Source: Campylobacter concisus (GTDB lineage: Bacteria; Campylobacterota; Campylobacteria; Campylobacterales; Campylobacteraceae). From it: a stretch of 64,000 nt of DNA. The stretch spans positions 868,001-932,000 of the forward strand of contig NZ_PIRO01000001.1 in assembly GCF_003048905.1 (NCBI RefSeq), written 5' to 3'. How positions within the stretch are numbered: position 1 is the stretch's first letter; every line of letters starts with the position of its first letter. Of the stretch, positions 19,180 through 29,130 are shown one piece after another. The notes under the pieces are model-generated. The model was not told the origin of the DNA and did no database searches. It was given only the letters and a program-made list of their open reading frames with translations. A program made the position numbers and the translations under genes.

Positions 19180-20356
19180 CGAGATATTTTCCTGTTTCTT
19201 TATGCATAAAATTTGGTATGAGCTCAAAAACTTCGCGTAAAACGTCCTCTTTGCTCCATGTCAAGCTTGATTTTAAATTTAAAATATTGTTTTTAAAAAT
19301 TTCTAGCTTTTTGCTATCAAAATTTGTATCATTTTTGACTATGCCGATATTTTGAAGTCTTTGCATGTCAAGTCTTTCGCCGTCAACGAAAAACTCCTCA
19401 TAGTCCTTTTCTCCAGTCGTATCGCTAGGCGAAAAAAGACAAGGGTAAAAGCCATCTTTTGGAAGCACTTTTGCAAGCTTTCTAGCCTCCTCCTCATTTT
19501 CACACAAAAATGGCTCGTAGCCTAAATTTGCCAAGTAGCGCTTGGCTATCTCGCTAAATGTTATGAGGTCTAAATTTTCATCTAATTTTGGGAAAAATAT
19601 ATCTCTATTTTCGCCAAAAATGGTACTTAAAAGACAAAGCTCGCCACTCTCTTTTGGTGTTAAAAAGTAGCGTTTGACATCGTTTGGAGCAACTATAGGC
19701 TGAGACTTTTCTATACGCTTTTGAAAGCCAAAAAGAAGTGAGCCGTCGCTAAATGCCACGTTTGCAAATCTAGCCATTGAGACGTCAATATTTAAAGAGT
19801 GTCTAAACGCAAACATCTCCATGATGCGCTTGCTAGCTCCCATTAAATTTACAGGATTTGCAGCCTTATCAGTACTAACGCAAAAGTATTTTTTTGACTT
19901 CATACTAAAGGCTTGCATTAGCGTTTTATCGGTGTTAAAGATATTTGTTTCGAGCATCCTCATAAGTGTAAACGGATCTTTTTCGCTTCTAACATGCTTT
20001 AGTGCTGATAAATTTAACACGTAGTCAAATCCACCACTTTGTGACACAAGTGCGTCAAACTCAGCACTTGCAACATCTATAGCAAAAGTTTTAAAGTCGC
20101 CATTTATATATCCGAACTCGCTTCTTATGTCACGCACTAGCTCGACAAGGTTATTTTCAGAGATATCGACGACATATAGTTTTTTTGGATCTCTTATAAA
20201 AATTTCTTTTGTCACAGCTGAACCGATAGAACCGGCACCACCAATAACTAGAAAGCTCGAACTTGAAACTATCTCTTTTAAATTTTTCCCAAGCGCATTT
20301 ATATCATCTTCAAAAAGATTTTTCGTGCGTCCTATTAAACTTAAGATATTGTTCAT
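19166..20356 (-). CDS. legB: Legionaminic pathway NDP-sugar 4,6-dehydratase LegB
   Basis: The 396-residue protein is a short CapD/PseB-like dehydratase. It has the NAD loop LVIGGAGSIGSAVTKEI, DYVLNLSALKHVRSEKDPFT, STDKAANPVNLMGASKR (with the conserved Lys) and VKRYFLTPKESGELCLLS. It carries an N-terminal lead of about 35 residues and a longer C-terminus than PseB, as in LegB of C. jejuni. It forms the 4-keto-6-deoxy intermediate from an NDP-GlcNAc. It overlaps legC (14 bases) and the ABC transporter gene (4 bases). Confidence 0.85.
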   Translation of the reverse strand: MNNILSLIGRTKNLFEDDINALGKNLKEIVSSSSFLVIGGAGSIGSAVTKEIFIRDPKKLYVVDISENNLVELVRDIRSEFGYINGDFKTFAIDVASAEFDALVSQSGGFDYVLNLSALKHVRSEKDPFTLMRMLETNIFNTDKTLMQAFSMKSKKYFCVSTDKAANPVNLMGASKRIMEMFAFRHSLNIDVSMARFANVAFSDGSLLFGFQKRIEKSQPIVAPNDVKRYFLTPKESGELCLLSTIFGENRDIFFPKLDENLDLITFSEIAKRYLANLGYEPFLCENEEEARKLAKVLPKDGFYPCLFSPSDTTGEKDYEEFFVDGERLDMQRLQNIGIVKNDTNFDSKKLEIFKNNILNLKSSLTWSKEDVLREVFELIPNFMHKETGKYLDEKM

Positions 20357-22041
20357 ATTATTTTTCCATTAGATAGCATTATCTTCCTATCACATCTTTC
20401 AATTGTACTTAATCTGTGTGCGATTATTAATAATGTCTTATCTTGACTTATTTCATATATCTCGTCCATTATTTTTGCTTCTGTTTCGTTATCTAAAGCA
20501 CTTGTTGCTTCATCTAATACTAAAATTTCGGGGTCACTATATAGAGCTCTAGCTATTCCTATTCTTTGTTTTTGTCCGCCACTCAACTGAATTCCACCAT
20601 CTCCAACCAGTGTGTCTATCCCTTCTTTTGAGGATAAGAAATCATATATATTAGCCTTCTTTAAGACTTCTATTATTCTTTCTTTATCATATTCATAGCC
20701 AAAAGCCACATTTTCTCCGACTGTACCATCAAAAAGATATATCGATTGTGGTATATAGCCTACTTTTGATCTATAAGATTTTATATTATCAGAAGCTAAT
20801 TTCTTTCCATCTATGATTATTTCGCCACTAAGAGGTTTATATAATCCGATAATTAAGTCAACTAGTGTGGACTTTCCACTCCCACTCTCTCCTACAAAAG
20901 CAATTTTATCGCCTTTATTTATAGTTATATTGATATTTTTAAGAACCTTTTTATTTTTATTATATTCAAAACTTACATTTATTAGTTCTATTTTGTTTTT
21001 AAAATCCATAAAATCTTTACCTTCTGTTTGCGGAGTATAGCTAAGATCGCTATATACAATATCAAGAGAGCTAGATAAAAACAAAAGAGTATTATAGTTA
21101 GAAAGTATTCTATTTAAAGCAGGAAGAATTCTATATAAAGCTAGAGCATACATAGAAATGATTGGCAAAACAAAGTTTGCATCATTATATTTAAAAAGAA
21201 CGTAGACAACAATTCCTATAAGAACACCAAAACCAATCGTTTCTAACGAGAGTCTAGGTAGTTGGTTTAAAGTATTGCTTACAATATTGGCTTTTGCATA
21301 GCCATAGCTTATACTAGAAAATTCACTATAAAGTTTTTGTTCATTCTGTATAAGTTTTATAATTTTAAAATTTCCAAATGTTTCATTTAAAATTTTATAA
21401 AATTTTGATTGCATTATTGATCTTCTTGTGCCTTCTTTTTCTATTCTTTTTTTTAGAAAAAACAATAGAAATAATACTTTTGCCCCCAAAAGAATAGTTA
21501 AAACTAGAGTCATTTTCCAATTCATTAAAAGCAATAAGGTATACAGCAATACTATAGTAAAAAATTCTGAGAATGTCAAAAGTAGGCTTTGCATATAAAA
21601 AGAAAGGTTTGAAGCTTCATTTACAATAGTCTTTATTAGTTCCGAACTATTTCTTTTTACAAATCTTTTATACGGTAAATTTGTATAGTTTTTAAAAAGT
21701 CTAAATGCAAAAGAATGAAATCTTCCAAATGCAAATTTATTAAGCAAATAATTATAAAATATCGAGTAAAAAGCTCTAAAAATATAAAAACCTATTAAAA
21801 AAAGACCAAAAAAAATCATAAAATTAGTAGTAGCAGAAAAGTCAAAAAAGTCATAAATTTTTTTTGAATATTCATTACCAACTATTTTTGATGGATCTGA
21901 TGCTAAGGTAATAAACGGCATAATAGCAGATATTCCAATGGTTTCAATAACCGACAAAAAAATACTCATAAAAATCAAAATAATAAAATTTTTCTTTTCT
22001 TGTCTTGTTGTTATTGCTAATAGCTTTTTCAAATTAGTCAT
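20353..22041 (-). CDS. ABC flippase for lipid-linked glycan (PglK/MsbA-like)
   Basis: The 562-residue half-transporter has a membrane domain (about 1-320; six hydrophobic segments starting [19 protein letters not shown]) and a nucleotide-binding domain. The latter has Walker [15 protein letters not shown]-loop [10 protein letters not shown], signature [15 protein letters not shown], Walker [13 protein letters not shown] and the H-loop IIAHRLS. In Campylobacter, PglK of this layout flips a lipid-linked oligosaccharide; here it is the only flippase-like gene in the locus, so it probably exports the glycan unit. No Wzx, Wzy or Wzz was seen. Confidence 0.85.
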   Translation of the reverse strand: MTNLKKLLAITTRQEKKNFIILIFMSIFLSVIETIGISAIMPFITLASDPSKIVGNEYSKKIYDFFDFSATTNFMIFFGLFLIGFYIFRAFYSIFYNYLLNKFAFGRFHSFAFRLFKNYTNLPYKRFVKRNSSELIKTIVNEASNLSFYMQSLLLTFSEFFTIVLLYTLLLLMNWKMTLVLTILLGAKVLFLLFFLKKRIEKEGTRRSIMQSKFYKILNETFGNFKIIKLIQNEQKLYSEFSSISYGYAKANIVSNTLNQLPRLSLETIGFGVLIGIVVYVLFKYNDANFVLPIISMYALALYRILPALNRILSNYNTLLFLSSSLDIVYSDLSYTPQTEGKDFMDFKNKIELINVSFEYNKNKKVLKNINITINKGDKIAFVGESGSGKSTLVDLIIGLYKPLSGEIIIDGKKLASDNIKSYRSKVGYIPQSIYLFDGTVGENVAFGYEYDKERIIEVLKKANIYDFLSSKEGIDTLVGDGGIQLSGGQKQRIGIARALYSDPEILVLDEATSALDNETEAKIMDEIYEISQDKTLLIIAHRLSTIERCDRKIMLSNGKII

Positions 22042-23080
22042 TTAAATACCACTCATAAAGCGTCTTTATTCCATCTTCAAGCTCTACTTTATGCTTCCAA
22101 CTAAGAGAGTGGAGCTTTGAGGGATCCGTTAGTTTTAGCATTGTGCCATCGGGCCTGCTATCATTAAAATGTGGCTCGCCTTTAAAGCCAACTATATTTT
22201 TAACCAAATTTGCTAGCTCTTTTATAGATATATCTTTGCCAGTTCCTATATTTATATGCGTATTTCTTATCTCTTTGCTATTTTTGTCATAAGTATCTTT
22301 AAAGTCTCTATTTTCCAGTAAAAACACGCAAGCATCGGCCATATCTTCTGAATATAGAAACTCTCGTCTAGGCTCTCCTGTACCCCAAACTTCTACTCTA
22401 TCTTTTGAAATACCAAATTTATCAAGATAAGCCATAGCTTCATTTATATCTTTTACTTTTAGATCTTTTACCACTGCATCAAATTTTTCTTCGCTTAAAA
22501 GTTTTGCTAGGTGTATCTTTCTTATAAGCGCCGGCAACACATGCGAGGTTTCTAGATCAAAGTTGTCGTTTGGACCATATAAATTTGTAGGCATCACAGA
22601 TATAAAATTTGTACCATACTGCAGATTATAGCTCTCACACATCTTTATACCAGCTATTTTAGCGATCGCATATGGCTCATTTGTGTATTCAAGTGGAGAT
22701 GTCAAAAGCACCTCTTCATTCATTGGCTGTGGAGCATTTTTAGGATATATACAAGTACTTCCTAGAAATAGTAGTTTTTTTACCTTATGTACATAGCTTT
22801 GGTGGATCACATTATTTTGAATTTGCAAATTTTCATAGATAAAGTCGGCTCTATAGGTACTATTTGCCACTATTCCACCAACCTTTGCAGCAGCTAGCAC
22901 CACATACTCGGGCTTTTCTTTTTCAAAAAACTCACAAACCGCCTTTTGATCCATTAGATCAAGCTCGCTATGAGTTCTTGTGATTATATTTTCATAGCCC
23001 TTTGATCGTAAATTTTTCACTATAGCAGAGCCTACCAGACCCTTGTGCCCTGCTACATAAATTTTGCTATTTTTATCCAT
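22034..23080 (-). CDS. fcl: GDP-L-fucose synthase-like epimerase/reductase
   Basis: The 348-residue SDR protein has NAD(P) loop [32 protein letters not shown], and catalytic [11 protein letters not shown]. These are close to Fcl/WcaG, which converts GDP-4-keto-6-deoxymannose into GDP-fucose. It has an extra segment around residues 190-220 ([18 protein letters not shown]) that typical 310-320-residue Fcl lacks, as in several Campylobacter homologues making other 6-deoxyhexoses. It lies 3 bases downstream of gmd. The sugar made may be fucose or another 6-deoxyhexose. Confidence 0.85.
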   Translation of the reverse strand: MDKNSKIYVAGHKGLVGSAIVKNLRSKGYENIITRTHSELDLMDQKAVCEFFEKEKPEYVVLAAAKVGGIVANSTYRADFIYENLQIQNNVIHQSYVHKVKKLLFLGSTCIYPKNAPQPMNEEVLLTSPLEYTNEPYAIAKIAGIKMCESYNLQYGTNFISVMPTNLYGPNDNFDLETSHVLPALIRKIHLAKLLSEEKFDAVVKDLKVKDINEAMAYLDKFGISKDRVEVWGTGEPRREFLYSEDMADACVFLLENRDFKDTYDKNSKEIRNTHINIGTGKDISIKELANLVKNIVGFKGEPHFNDSRPDGTMLKLTDPSKLHSLSWKHKVELEDGIKTLYEWYLND

Positions 23081-23083
23081 TTC

Positions 23084-24226
23084 TTACTCGAAATAGCTCA
23101 TTGTCTCATATCCACCATCTTTTAGATAGACATCTTTTGTCATGAGCTTTAAGTCCGACTTCATCATATCGTTTACTAGATCTTGAAGGTTAAATTCTCT
23201 CTTCCAGCCTAGTTTTTTCTCTGCTTTACTAGGATCTCCAAGCAGCAAATCAACCTCCGTTGGTCTAAAATATCTTGGATCTACGCAAACCACAGTTTGT
23301 CCGATAGTTAAATGGGATAAATTTAAATTTAACTCTTTTGCTTTTTCAAAATTTAGTGAGTCCACGACTCCTACCTCGTCTACGCCAGCCCCTTCAAATC
23401 TCAAATTTATGCCAGCATAAGAAAATGCAAATTTTACAAAATCTCTAACCGCTGTTGTTTGTCCAGTTGCTATCACCCAGTCTTCTGGCTCTGGGGCTTG
23501 TAGTATCATCCACATCATCTTTACATAATCTTTTGCATGCCCCCAGTCTCTTTTGGCATCTAAATTTCCAAGATAAAGTTTGTCCTGAAGTCCAAGCGCT
23601 ATCTTACTAGCTGCTCTTGTGATCTTTCTAGTGACAAATGTCTCGCCTCTAACTGGCGATTCGTGATTAAACAATATACCATTACAAGCAAAAATGCCAT
23701 AAGCCTCTCTATAATTAACCGTTATCCAGTATGCATACATCTTTGCGACAGCATAAGGGCTTCTTGGATAAAACGGTGTAGTCTCGCTTTGCGGTGTCTC
23801 TTGCACTTTTCCATAAAGCTCAGAGGTAGAGGCTTGATAAATTTTAGTCTTTTTCTCAAGTCCTAATATCCTTATAGCTTCAAGTAGTCTAAGAGTGCCT
23901 GTGCCATCAGCATTTGCGACATATTCTGGAGTTTCAAAGCTTACATGCACGTGACTCATGGCAGCTAGGTTATAAATTTCATCTGGCTGTACCTCTTGGA
24001 TGATCCTTGTTAAGTTCATAGAGTCTGTCATATCGCCATAGTGCAAGAAAAAATTTCTATTATCAACATGAGGATCTTGGTAAAGATGATCTATCCTATC
24101 TGTATTAAAAAGACTCGTTCGCCTTTTTACACCATGGACTATATAGCCCTTTTTTAGTAAAAATTCCGCTAAATACGATCCATCTTGACCAGTTATACCA
24201 GTTATTAACGCTACTTTTTTATCCAT
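23084..24226 (-). CDS. gmd: GDP-mannose 4,6-dehydratase
   Basis: The 380-residue protein has the strong Gmd signature: [66 protein letters not shown] and [17 protein letters not shown]. Later come [17 protein letters not shown] and [17 protein letters not shown]. It makes GDP-4-keto-6-deoxy-D-mannose for the following fcl product. It lies 3 bases after manC, in the same operon. Confidence 0.93.
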   Translation of the reverse strand: MDKKVALITGITGQDGSYLAEFLLKKGYIVHGVKRRTSLFNTDRIDHLYQDPHVDNRNFFLHYGDMTDSMNLTRIIQEVQPDEIYNLAAMSHVHVSFETPEYVANADGTGTLRLLEAIRILGLEKKTKIYQASTSELYGKVQETPQSETTPFYPRSPYAVAKMYAYWITVNYREAYGIFACNGILFNHESPVRGETFVTRKITRAASKIALGLQDKLYLGNLDAKRDWGHAKDYVKMMWMILQAPEPEDWVIATGQTTAVRDFVKFAFSYAGINLRFEGAGVDEVGVVDSLNFEKAKELNLNLSHLTIGQTVVCVDPRYFRPTEVDLLLGDPSKAEKKLGWKREFNLQDLVNDMMKSDLKLMTKDVYLKDGGYETMSYFE

Positions 24227-24229
24227 AAA

Positions 24230-25600
24230 TCACCTTTTAAAATCATCATCTAGGCGAATTATATCATCTTCACCTGTATATTCACCGACCTGAGCTTCTA
24301 TTAAAACCACAGGAATTTTTCCTTCATTAGACAGCCTATGAATTTCACCCATTTTTATATAGATAGACTCATTAGGACAAACGAGTCTAGTTGTCTCACC
24401 TATCGTAACGGTAGCGCTACCTGATAACACTATCCAATGCTCATTTCTATGAAAATGCTTTTGCAAAGATAGTCTTTTGCCAGGTTTTACCTCTATTATC
24501 TTTATCTTATAACCATCTTGATTTTCAAGGACAGTGTAGTTTCCCCATGGTCTGTTCGTAGTAAGATGAGTATTACAAAGCTCAGAGCTCTCCTCTTTTA
24601 AAATTTCCACCACATTTTTTACCTTTTGGCTAGAGGATTTTTTAGATATTAAAAGAGCATCTTTTGTATCAACTATAGTTAGATCATCAACATCTATCAA
24701 AGCTATTTTTTTACCACTAGATAGGACTAGATTATTGTGAGAATTTATCTGCACCAGATCGCTATTTATTGTGTTTCCATTGATATCTTTTTGTAGCTGC
24801 TCATCCAAACTATCAAAACTTCCAAGATCACTCCAAGATGCATCTAGGGCTACCATTTTTACGATATCAGACTTTTCCATCACAGCATAATCTATGCTAT
24901 TTTGCGGAATATTTTGCATGTCAATAACATCTATCTTGATATCAATTTCGTCTTTTTTTGCGTTATCAAAAGCTAATTTACATGCTTCAAGTATCTCAGG
25001 AGCAAAAGTTTTCATCTGATCCAAGAAAACGCCTGCCTTAAAGACAAACATACCTGAATTCCAGTAGAAATTTTGATCTTTTAGAAATTTCAATGCCCTT
25101 TCATAGTCTGGCTTTTCATAAAAAGCCTTTACATCACCATTATAGCTTTCTATATATCCAAATCCCGTCTCAGGCGACCTTGACTTTATGCCAAAAGTAA
25201 CTAAGAAATTTTGCTCTGCCAGCTCTTTTGCAGCTTTTACGCTTGTGTGGTATGCTTTAATCTCTTTTATCAAATGATCCGATGGCGTTACTAAAACAAT
25301 CTCATTTGGATCAAGTGCGAGGCAAGCTAATGTGATCGCTGGTGCAGTATTTCTACCAACTGGCTCGAGCAGATATTTAAAATTTGTGATATTTAAATTC
25401 TCTATCTGATCCATCGCCAAGTAGTAGTGATCGATATTTGTAATTACAAATGTATTATCACAAATTTCGCTATTTCGTAGTGCGGTTAGCTGAAAAAGCG
25501 ACCTGTCATCAAATAATTTAATAAATTGTTTTGGCATCAAAGTCCTGCTAATAGGCCACAATCTCGTACCAGAACCGCCACATAATAATATATTTGTCAT
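24230..25600 (-). CDS. manC: Mannose-1-P guanylyltransferase / mannose-6-P isomerase
   Basis: The 456-residue bifunctional protein has the nucleotidyltransferase loop LCGGSGTRLWPISRTLMPKQF near the N-terminus and VTPSDHLI, FYWNSGMFVF. A C-terminal cupin isomerase domain (from about 345) reads RPWGNYTVLENQDGYKIKIIEVKPG, SLQKHFHRNEHW and PVVLIEAQVGEYTGEDDIIRLDDDF. It supplies GDP-mannose for gmd. It is the first gene of the 25-kb glycan operon. Confidence 0.92.
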   Translation of the reverse strand: MTNILLCGGSGTRLWPISRTLMPKQFIKLFDDRSLFQLTALRNSEICDNTFVITNIDHYYLAMDQIENLNITNFKYLLEPVGRNTAPAITLACLALDPNEIVLVTPSDHLIKEIKAYHTSVKAAKELAEQNFLVTFGIKSRSPETGFGYIESYNGDVKAFYEKPDYERALKFLKDQNFYWNSGMFVFKAGVFLDQMKTFAPEILEACKLAFDNAKKDEIDIKIDVIDMQNIPQNSIDYAVMEKSDIVKMVALDASWSDLGSFDSLDEQLQKDINGNTINSDLVQINSHNNLVLSSGKKIALIDVDDLTIVDTKDALLISKKSSSQKVKNVVEILKEESSELCNTHLTTNRPWGNYTVLENQDGYKIKIIEVKPGKRLSLQKHFHRNEHWIVLSGSATVTIGETTRLVCPNESIYIKMGEIHRLSNEGKIPVVLIEAQVGEYTGEDDIIRLDDDFKR

Positions 25601-25690
25601 AAATTTTATCTACTTTAAAATGAGCTTAAAAATCTTATATAATTAAAGCTAAAAAAGACTAAGAACTTACTAAAACCATATAAAATATAA
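25601..25690 (-). promoter_or_regulatory. Presumed promoter of the glycan operon
   Basis: This 90-base AT-rich stretch lies between the metF terminator hairpin and manC. On the minus strand it contains TTTTTTAGC followed by TTTAATTATATAAG, which fits the T-rich upstream and extended TATA-like -10 of Campylobacter housekeeping promoters. No -35 match was seen, which is usual in this genus. No other gap of this size exists until the far end of the locus. Confidence 0.4.
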
Positions 25691-25718
25691 GTTTTGATAG
25701 CTTTTAAACTATCAAAAC
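25691..25718 (-). terminator. Terminator hairpin of metE-metF
   Basis: A perfect 10-bp stem (GTTTTGATAG / CTATCAAAAC) with an 8-base loop overlaps the metF stop codon. On the minus strand it is followed by a T-rich stretch (TTATATTTTATA). It should end metE-metF transcription before the glycan operon promoter. Confidence 0.75.
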
Positions 25719-26599
25719 GCCTCTCTCATCTTATGCGTTAGCTCTAGGCTCGCTTCGATCTCGGCACGTTTTGCCATGACGCTTTCAACATTGACGCCGA
25801 CGTTTATACCAAGCTTTTTGGCAAATTCATAAAGCTCTGCGAAATTTTCAAGGCAAATTTGCGATGCTGTGGCTAAAAAATCATCACTTTCAAGCATCCT
25901 TTTTTCACTATTTTCATCAACGCTTATACCAAGCCACTTGATAAACTCTAGCGTTTTTGGCGTGCCACAAGTTGTAAATGTCAAAATAATAGGCAAATTT
26001 AACCCACTTTTTGCCACGCTTGTTAGTAAATTTTTAGCCAAATTTATATCAAAAACCGCCTGCGAGATGAAAAATTTCGCACCCATTTTGGCCTTTTGGC
26101 TCATCCTTTGCTCTTCATCGCCTTTTTTAGCATGCCTCTCAGCTATGCAAACACCGCCCACTACAAGCTCTTTAAACTCATCTCTAGCGATCTCATAAGC
26201 ACGCTCTAAGCTCATTTTAGGCTCTACCTTGCCAGAAGCAACGCCAACAAAAACATTTATATCGCTACTACTTTTGGCTAAATTTGCTCTAAATTCACTC
26301 TCATTATATTTGTTCGCGACCCTATAAAAGATGCTTGGTGTCTTTAAATTTAGGTATTTTGAGTAGTAAATTTCAGGGCTTAATGTATCACTAAATTCAA
26401 AAGTTCGCTCGCTTTTTATACGGCTACTTTCATCTTGGATCTCATAAAGCACCAAGCCATCAGCCTGCACGTCCGTGATCCTCTTGTTCCACTTTGCGGC
26501 GATCTCTTTAAGCTTCGCCTCGTCAAATTCAGCCTTTGGAGGCGTTAGGCCATAAAGCACTATGCCACTTTCATTGTTTATGATCTTATCTTTTAACAT
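25712..26599 (-). CDS. metF: Methylenetetrahydrofolate reductase-like protein, atypical
   Basis: The 295-residue protein sits 66 bases after metE on the same strand. It resembles the methylenetetrahydrofolate reductase barrel only loosely: GIVLYGLTPPKAEF at the N-terminus, VQADGLVLYEIQDESS, VVGGVCIAERHAKKGDEEQRMSQKAKMGAKFFISQAVF and LPIILTFTTCGTPKTLEFIKWLGI. The segment GAKFFISQAVFD corresponds to the conserved MTHFR 'GA-FFITQ' region. It lacks the usual N-terminal FEFFPPK. It probably supplies 5-methyl-THF to MetE, a role inferred from pairing. Confidence 0.7.
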   Translation of the reverse strand: MLKDKIINNESGIVLYGLTPPKAEFDEAKLKEIAAKWNKRITDVQADGLVLYEIQDESSRIKSERTFEFSDTLSPEIYYSKYLNLKTPSIFYRVANKYNESEFRANLAKSSSDINVFVGVASGKVEPKMSLERAYEIARDEFKELVVGGVCIAERHAKKGDEEQRMSQKAKMGAKFFISQAVFDINLAKNLLTSVAKSGLNLPIILTFTTCGTPKTLEFIKWLGISVDENSEKRMLESDDFLATASQICLENFAELYEFAKKLGINVGVNVESVMAKRAEIEASLELTHKMREAF

Positions 26600-26665
26600 T
26601 TTCTAACTTTTTTTGAAATTTAAACGGAGTTTAGCGCCTAGGCTTGCTAGACGCTAAAATTTGTA

Positions 26666-28939
26666 TTATAGACCTCTTACGATCTTGACGGCTTCTACCA
26701 TGTTTTTAAGGCTTGGCTCGACCTCTTCCCATTTTCTAGTTTTTAGGCCACAATCTGGGTTGATCCAGAGTTGCTCTTTTGGCAAGACTTCAAGTAGAGC
26801 TTTGATCTGAGCGACGATCTCCTCAACACTTGGCACACGTGGGCTGTGGATGTCGTAAACGCCAGGTCCGACCTCTTGTTTGTAGCCAACGGCTTTGAAA
26901 ATTTTAAGTAGTTCGTTGCCGCTTCTTGCAGTTTCGATACTGATAACATCAGCGTCCATTGCTTCAATGGTCTTAATAATATCGTTAAATTCAGAGTAGC
27001 ACATATGCGTGTGGATCTGAGTTTTTGCCTCAGCCGAGCTTACTGAAAGCTTGAAGCAATCAACCGCAAATTTCTCATAAGCTGGGATATTTTCAGCTCT
27101 TAGTGGATAGCCCTCTTTAAACGCTGCCTCATCGACTTGGATCACTCTGATGCCTACATTTTGAAGGTCTGCGATCTCGTCATAGATACAAAGCGCAAGC
27201 TGTTTTGCCACTTCACTTCTTGGCAGATCGTCACGCACAAAGCTCCAGTTTAGCATAGTCACAGGACCTGTTAGCATGCCCTTCATTACGTGTTTTGTGA
27301 TGCTTTGAGCGTATTTCATCCACTTAACAGTCATCGGCTCTGGGCGGCTTACGTCACCAAAGAGAAGTGGTGGCTTGACGCAGCGGCTGCCGTAGCTTTG
27401 TACCCAGCCATTTTGGCTAAATGCGTATCCGCTGATCTGCTCGCCAAAGTACTCGACCATGTCGTTTCTCTCTGGCTCGCCGTGTACTAGCACGTCTAGG
27501 CCGATATCTTCTTGAAATTTCACGCAGTGATCGATATATTTTTTGATACCAGCTTCATAAGCGGCCGCGTCGATCTCGCCTTTTTTGAAATTTTGGCGAA
27601 GTACACGAAGATCAACAGTCTGAGGGAAGCTACCTATCGTTGTTGTTGGTAAGATACCGTATTTTAGTGTTTCGCGTTGAATTTTGATGCGATCTTCAAA
27701 TTTCTCGTCACGCTCAAATTTGCTTAAATTTTTGATACGTTTTTGAACGCTTTCAGAGTGGATGAGCTTTGAAGTGGCGCGAGTTTTAACGGCATTTTTG
27801 TTCTCTTCGTAAATTTTAGCTTCAGCCTCATTTAGCTTCTCGCCGTTTGCTAGTTTTGTGATGATCTTGATCTCATCAAGCTTCTCAACCGCAAAGCTTA
27901 GCCAGCTTTTGATCTCAGGGTTTAAATTCTCTTCATATTTTAGCGTGTATGGTACGTGAAGAAGCGAGCACGAAGTGCCGATGTAAAAGTCTTTGCCGCC
28001 TATTTTCTCTGAAATTTCACGAACAAGTTTTACTTTTTCATCGATGTTGCTTTTCCAGATATTTCTGCCGTCGATCACGCCAGCAAATAGCGTCAAATGG
28101 CTGTTTTTGATAGTCTCAAGTGCTTCGAAATTTCTCTTGCCATGGATGAAGTCAAGTGCGATGCCGTAAATTTTAGTTTTAGCCACTTCGCTAACTGCTT
28201 TAATCGCATGCTCAAAATATGTCGCAAATACGATTTTGATATTGCTAGCAACGCCTGTTAGCTCGTTATAGACCTTTGTGATAAGTGGCAAAAGATCGCT
28301 TTCATTTTTGTCAGTTACAAAGATCGGCTCGTCAAACTGCACTAAAATTTCATCATCAAGCTTAGAAATTTGCTCAAGTAGCTTTTTATACTCGCCTACA
28401 AGCGCGTCAAGGTGCTTAAATGGGCAACTGCCGTCAGTCGTCTTTGAAAGGGCCAAAAATGTGATAGGACCGATCAAATTTACCTTGCCTTTTACGCCGT
28501 TAGCCTTCGCCTCTTTGTATTCATTTAAAATTTTGTCCGCTTTTAGGCTAAATTTACTCTCGCTGCTAAGCTCTGGCACGATGTAGTGGTAGTTTGTGTT
28601 AAACCACTTTGTCATCTCCATCGCAACACCATTTTTGTTGCCTCTTGAGCAAGCAAAATATTGCTCTAAGCCGCTTAAATTTGCAAATCTTGGAGGTGTC
28701 GCGCCAAAAGCGATGATGTTATCAAGCATTAGGTCGTAAAACGAAAAATCATTAACGCTAATAGCCGAAATACCAGCGTCTTGTTGATATTTCCAGTGTC
28801 TTTGGCGAAGTGTCTTTGCAGTCTCTTGCAAATTTTCTTCACTAAAGCCCTCTTTACCAGCCCAAAAGCCCTCTAACGCGCGCTTTAACTCTCTTTTCTC
28901 TCCGATTCTTGGAAAACCTAAAACATAACTTTTTATCAT
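26666..28939 (-). CDS. metE: Cobalamin-independent methionine synthase
   Basis: I choose the ATG at 28939 (MIKSYVLGFPRIGEKRELKR) because AAGGAT precedes it and it matches MetE N-termini; an upstream in-frame start adds 16 unlikely residues. The 757-residue protein has both barrels: GEKRELKRALEGFW, then ILPTTTIGSFPQT, VHGEPERNDMVEYFGEQ, GPVTMLNWSF, IQVDEAAFKEG and the zinc-ligand segments HTHMCYSEF and INPDCGLKTR. It transfers the methyl of 5-methyl-THF-polyglutamate to homocysteine. Confidence 0.93.
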   Translation of the reverse strand: MIKSYVLGFPRIGEKRELKRALEGFWAGKEGFSEENLQETAKTLRQRHWKYQQDAGISAISVNDFSFYDLMLDNIIAFGATPPRFANLSGLEQYFACSRGNKNGVAMEMTKWFNTNYHYIVPELSSESKFSLKADKILNEYKEAKANGVKGKVNLIGPITFLALSKTTDGSCPFKHLDALVGEYKKLLEQISKLDDEILVQFDEPIFVTDKNESDLLPLITKVYNELTGVASNIKIVFATYFEHAIKAVSEVAKTKIYGIALDFIHGKRNFEALETIKNSHLTLFAGVIDGRNIWKSNIDEKVKLVREISEKIGGKDFYIGTSCSLLHVPYTLKYEENLNPEIKSWLSFAVEKLDEIKIITKLANGEKLNEAEAKIYEENKNAVKTRATSKLIHSESVQKRIKNLSKFERDEKFEDRIKIQRETLKYGILPTTTIGSFPQTVDLRVLRQNFKKGEIDAAAYEAGIKKYIDHCVKFQEDIGLDVLVHGEPERNDMVEYFGEQISGYAFSQNGWVQSYGSRCVKPPLLFGDVSRPEPMTVKWMKYAQSITKHVMKGMLTGPVTMLNWSFVRDDLPRSEVAKQLALCIYDEIADLQNVGIRVIQVDEAAFKEGYPLRAENIPAYEKFAVDCFKLSVSSAEAKTQIHTHMCYSEFNDIIKTIEAMDADVISIETARSGNELLKIFKAVGYKQEVGPGVYDIHSPRVPSVEEIVAQIKALLEVLPKEQLWINPDCGLKTRKWEEVEPSLKNMVEAVKIVRGL

Positions 28940-29004
28940 TTTTATCCTTTTTAAATTTCTATTTTTAATTAAAACTGTGCAAAGCACAGCAACTTTGAAT
29001 ATTT

Positions 29005-29130
29005 TTATGCAGGTGCAAGGGGGCTAGAATTACGAAACCGCCCCCTTATCCCTGCGACCCAAACCCCAGCACGTTCAATGTTGTTGCGCTGCGCACAAGT
29101 CTGTGTCACCTCACACGCGGTGGATGACAC
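29005..29130 (-). other. GC-rich short frame, possible small protein or RNA
   Basis: A 41-residue minus-strand frame starts at GTG (29130), with an in-frame stop upstream and no ATG. It reads VSSTACEVTQTCAQRNNIER, continues with AGVWVAGIRGRFRNSS, and ends in PLAPA. There is no ribosome-binding site of note. The same bases form two hairpins (29009-29055 and 29103-29130), so a structured RNA or a repeat element is at least as likely as a peptide. Base composition differs sharply from the flanks. Confidence 0.3.
29009..29055. other. Strong GC-rich hairpin
   Basis: Arms AAGGGGGC (29017-29024) and GCCCCCTT (29040-29047) pair perfectly around a 15-base loop. GCAGG (29009-29013) and CCTGC (29051-29055) extend the stem across 3-base internal bulges. 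No T-run follows on either strand, so it is not an ordinary terminator. Such GC density is unusual in this genome region. Confidence 0.55.
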
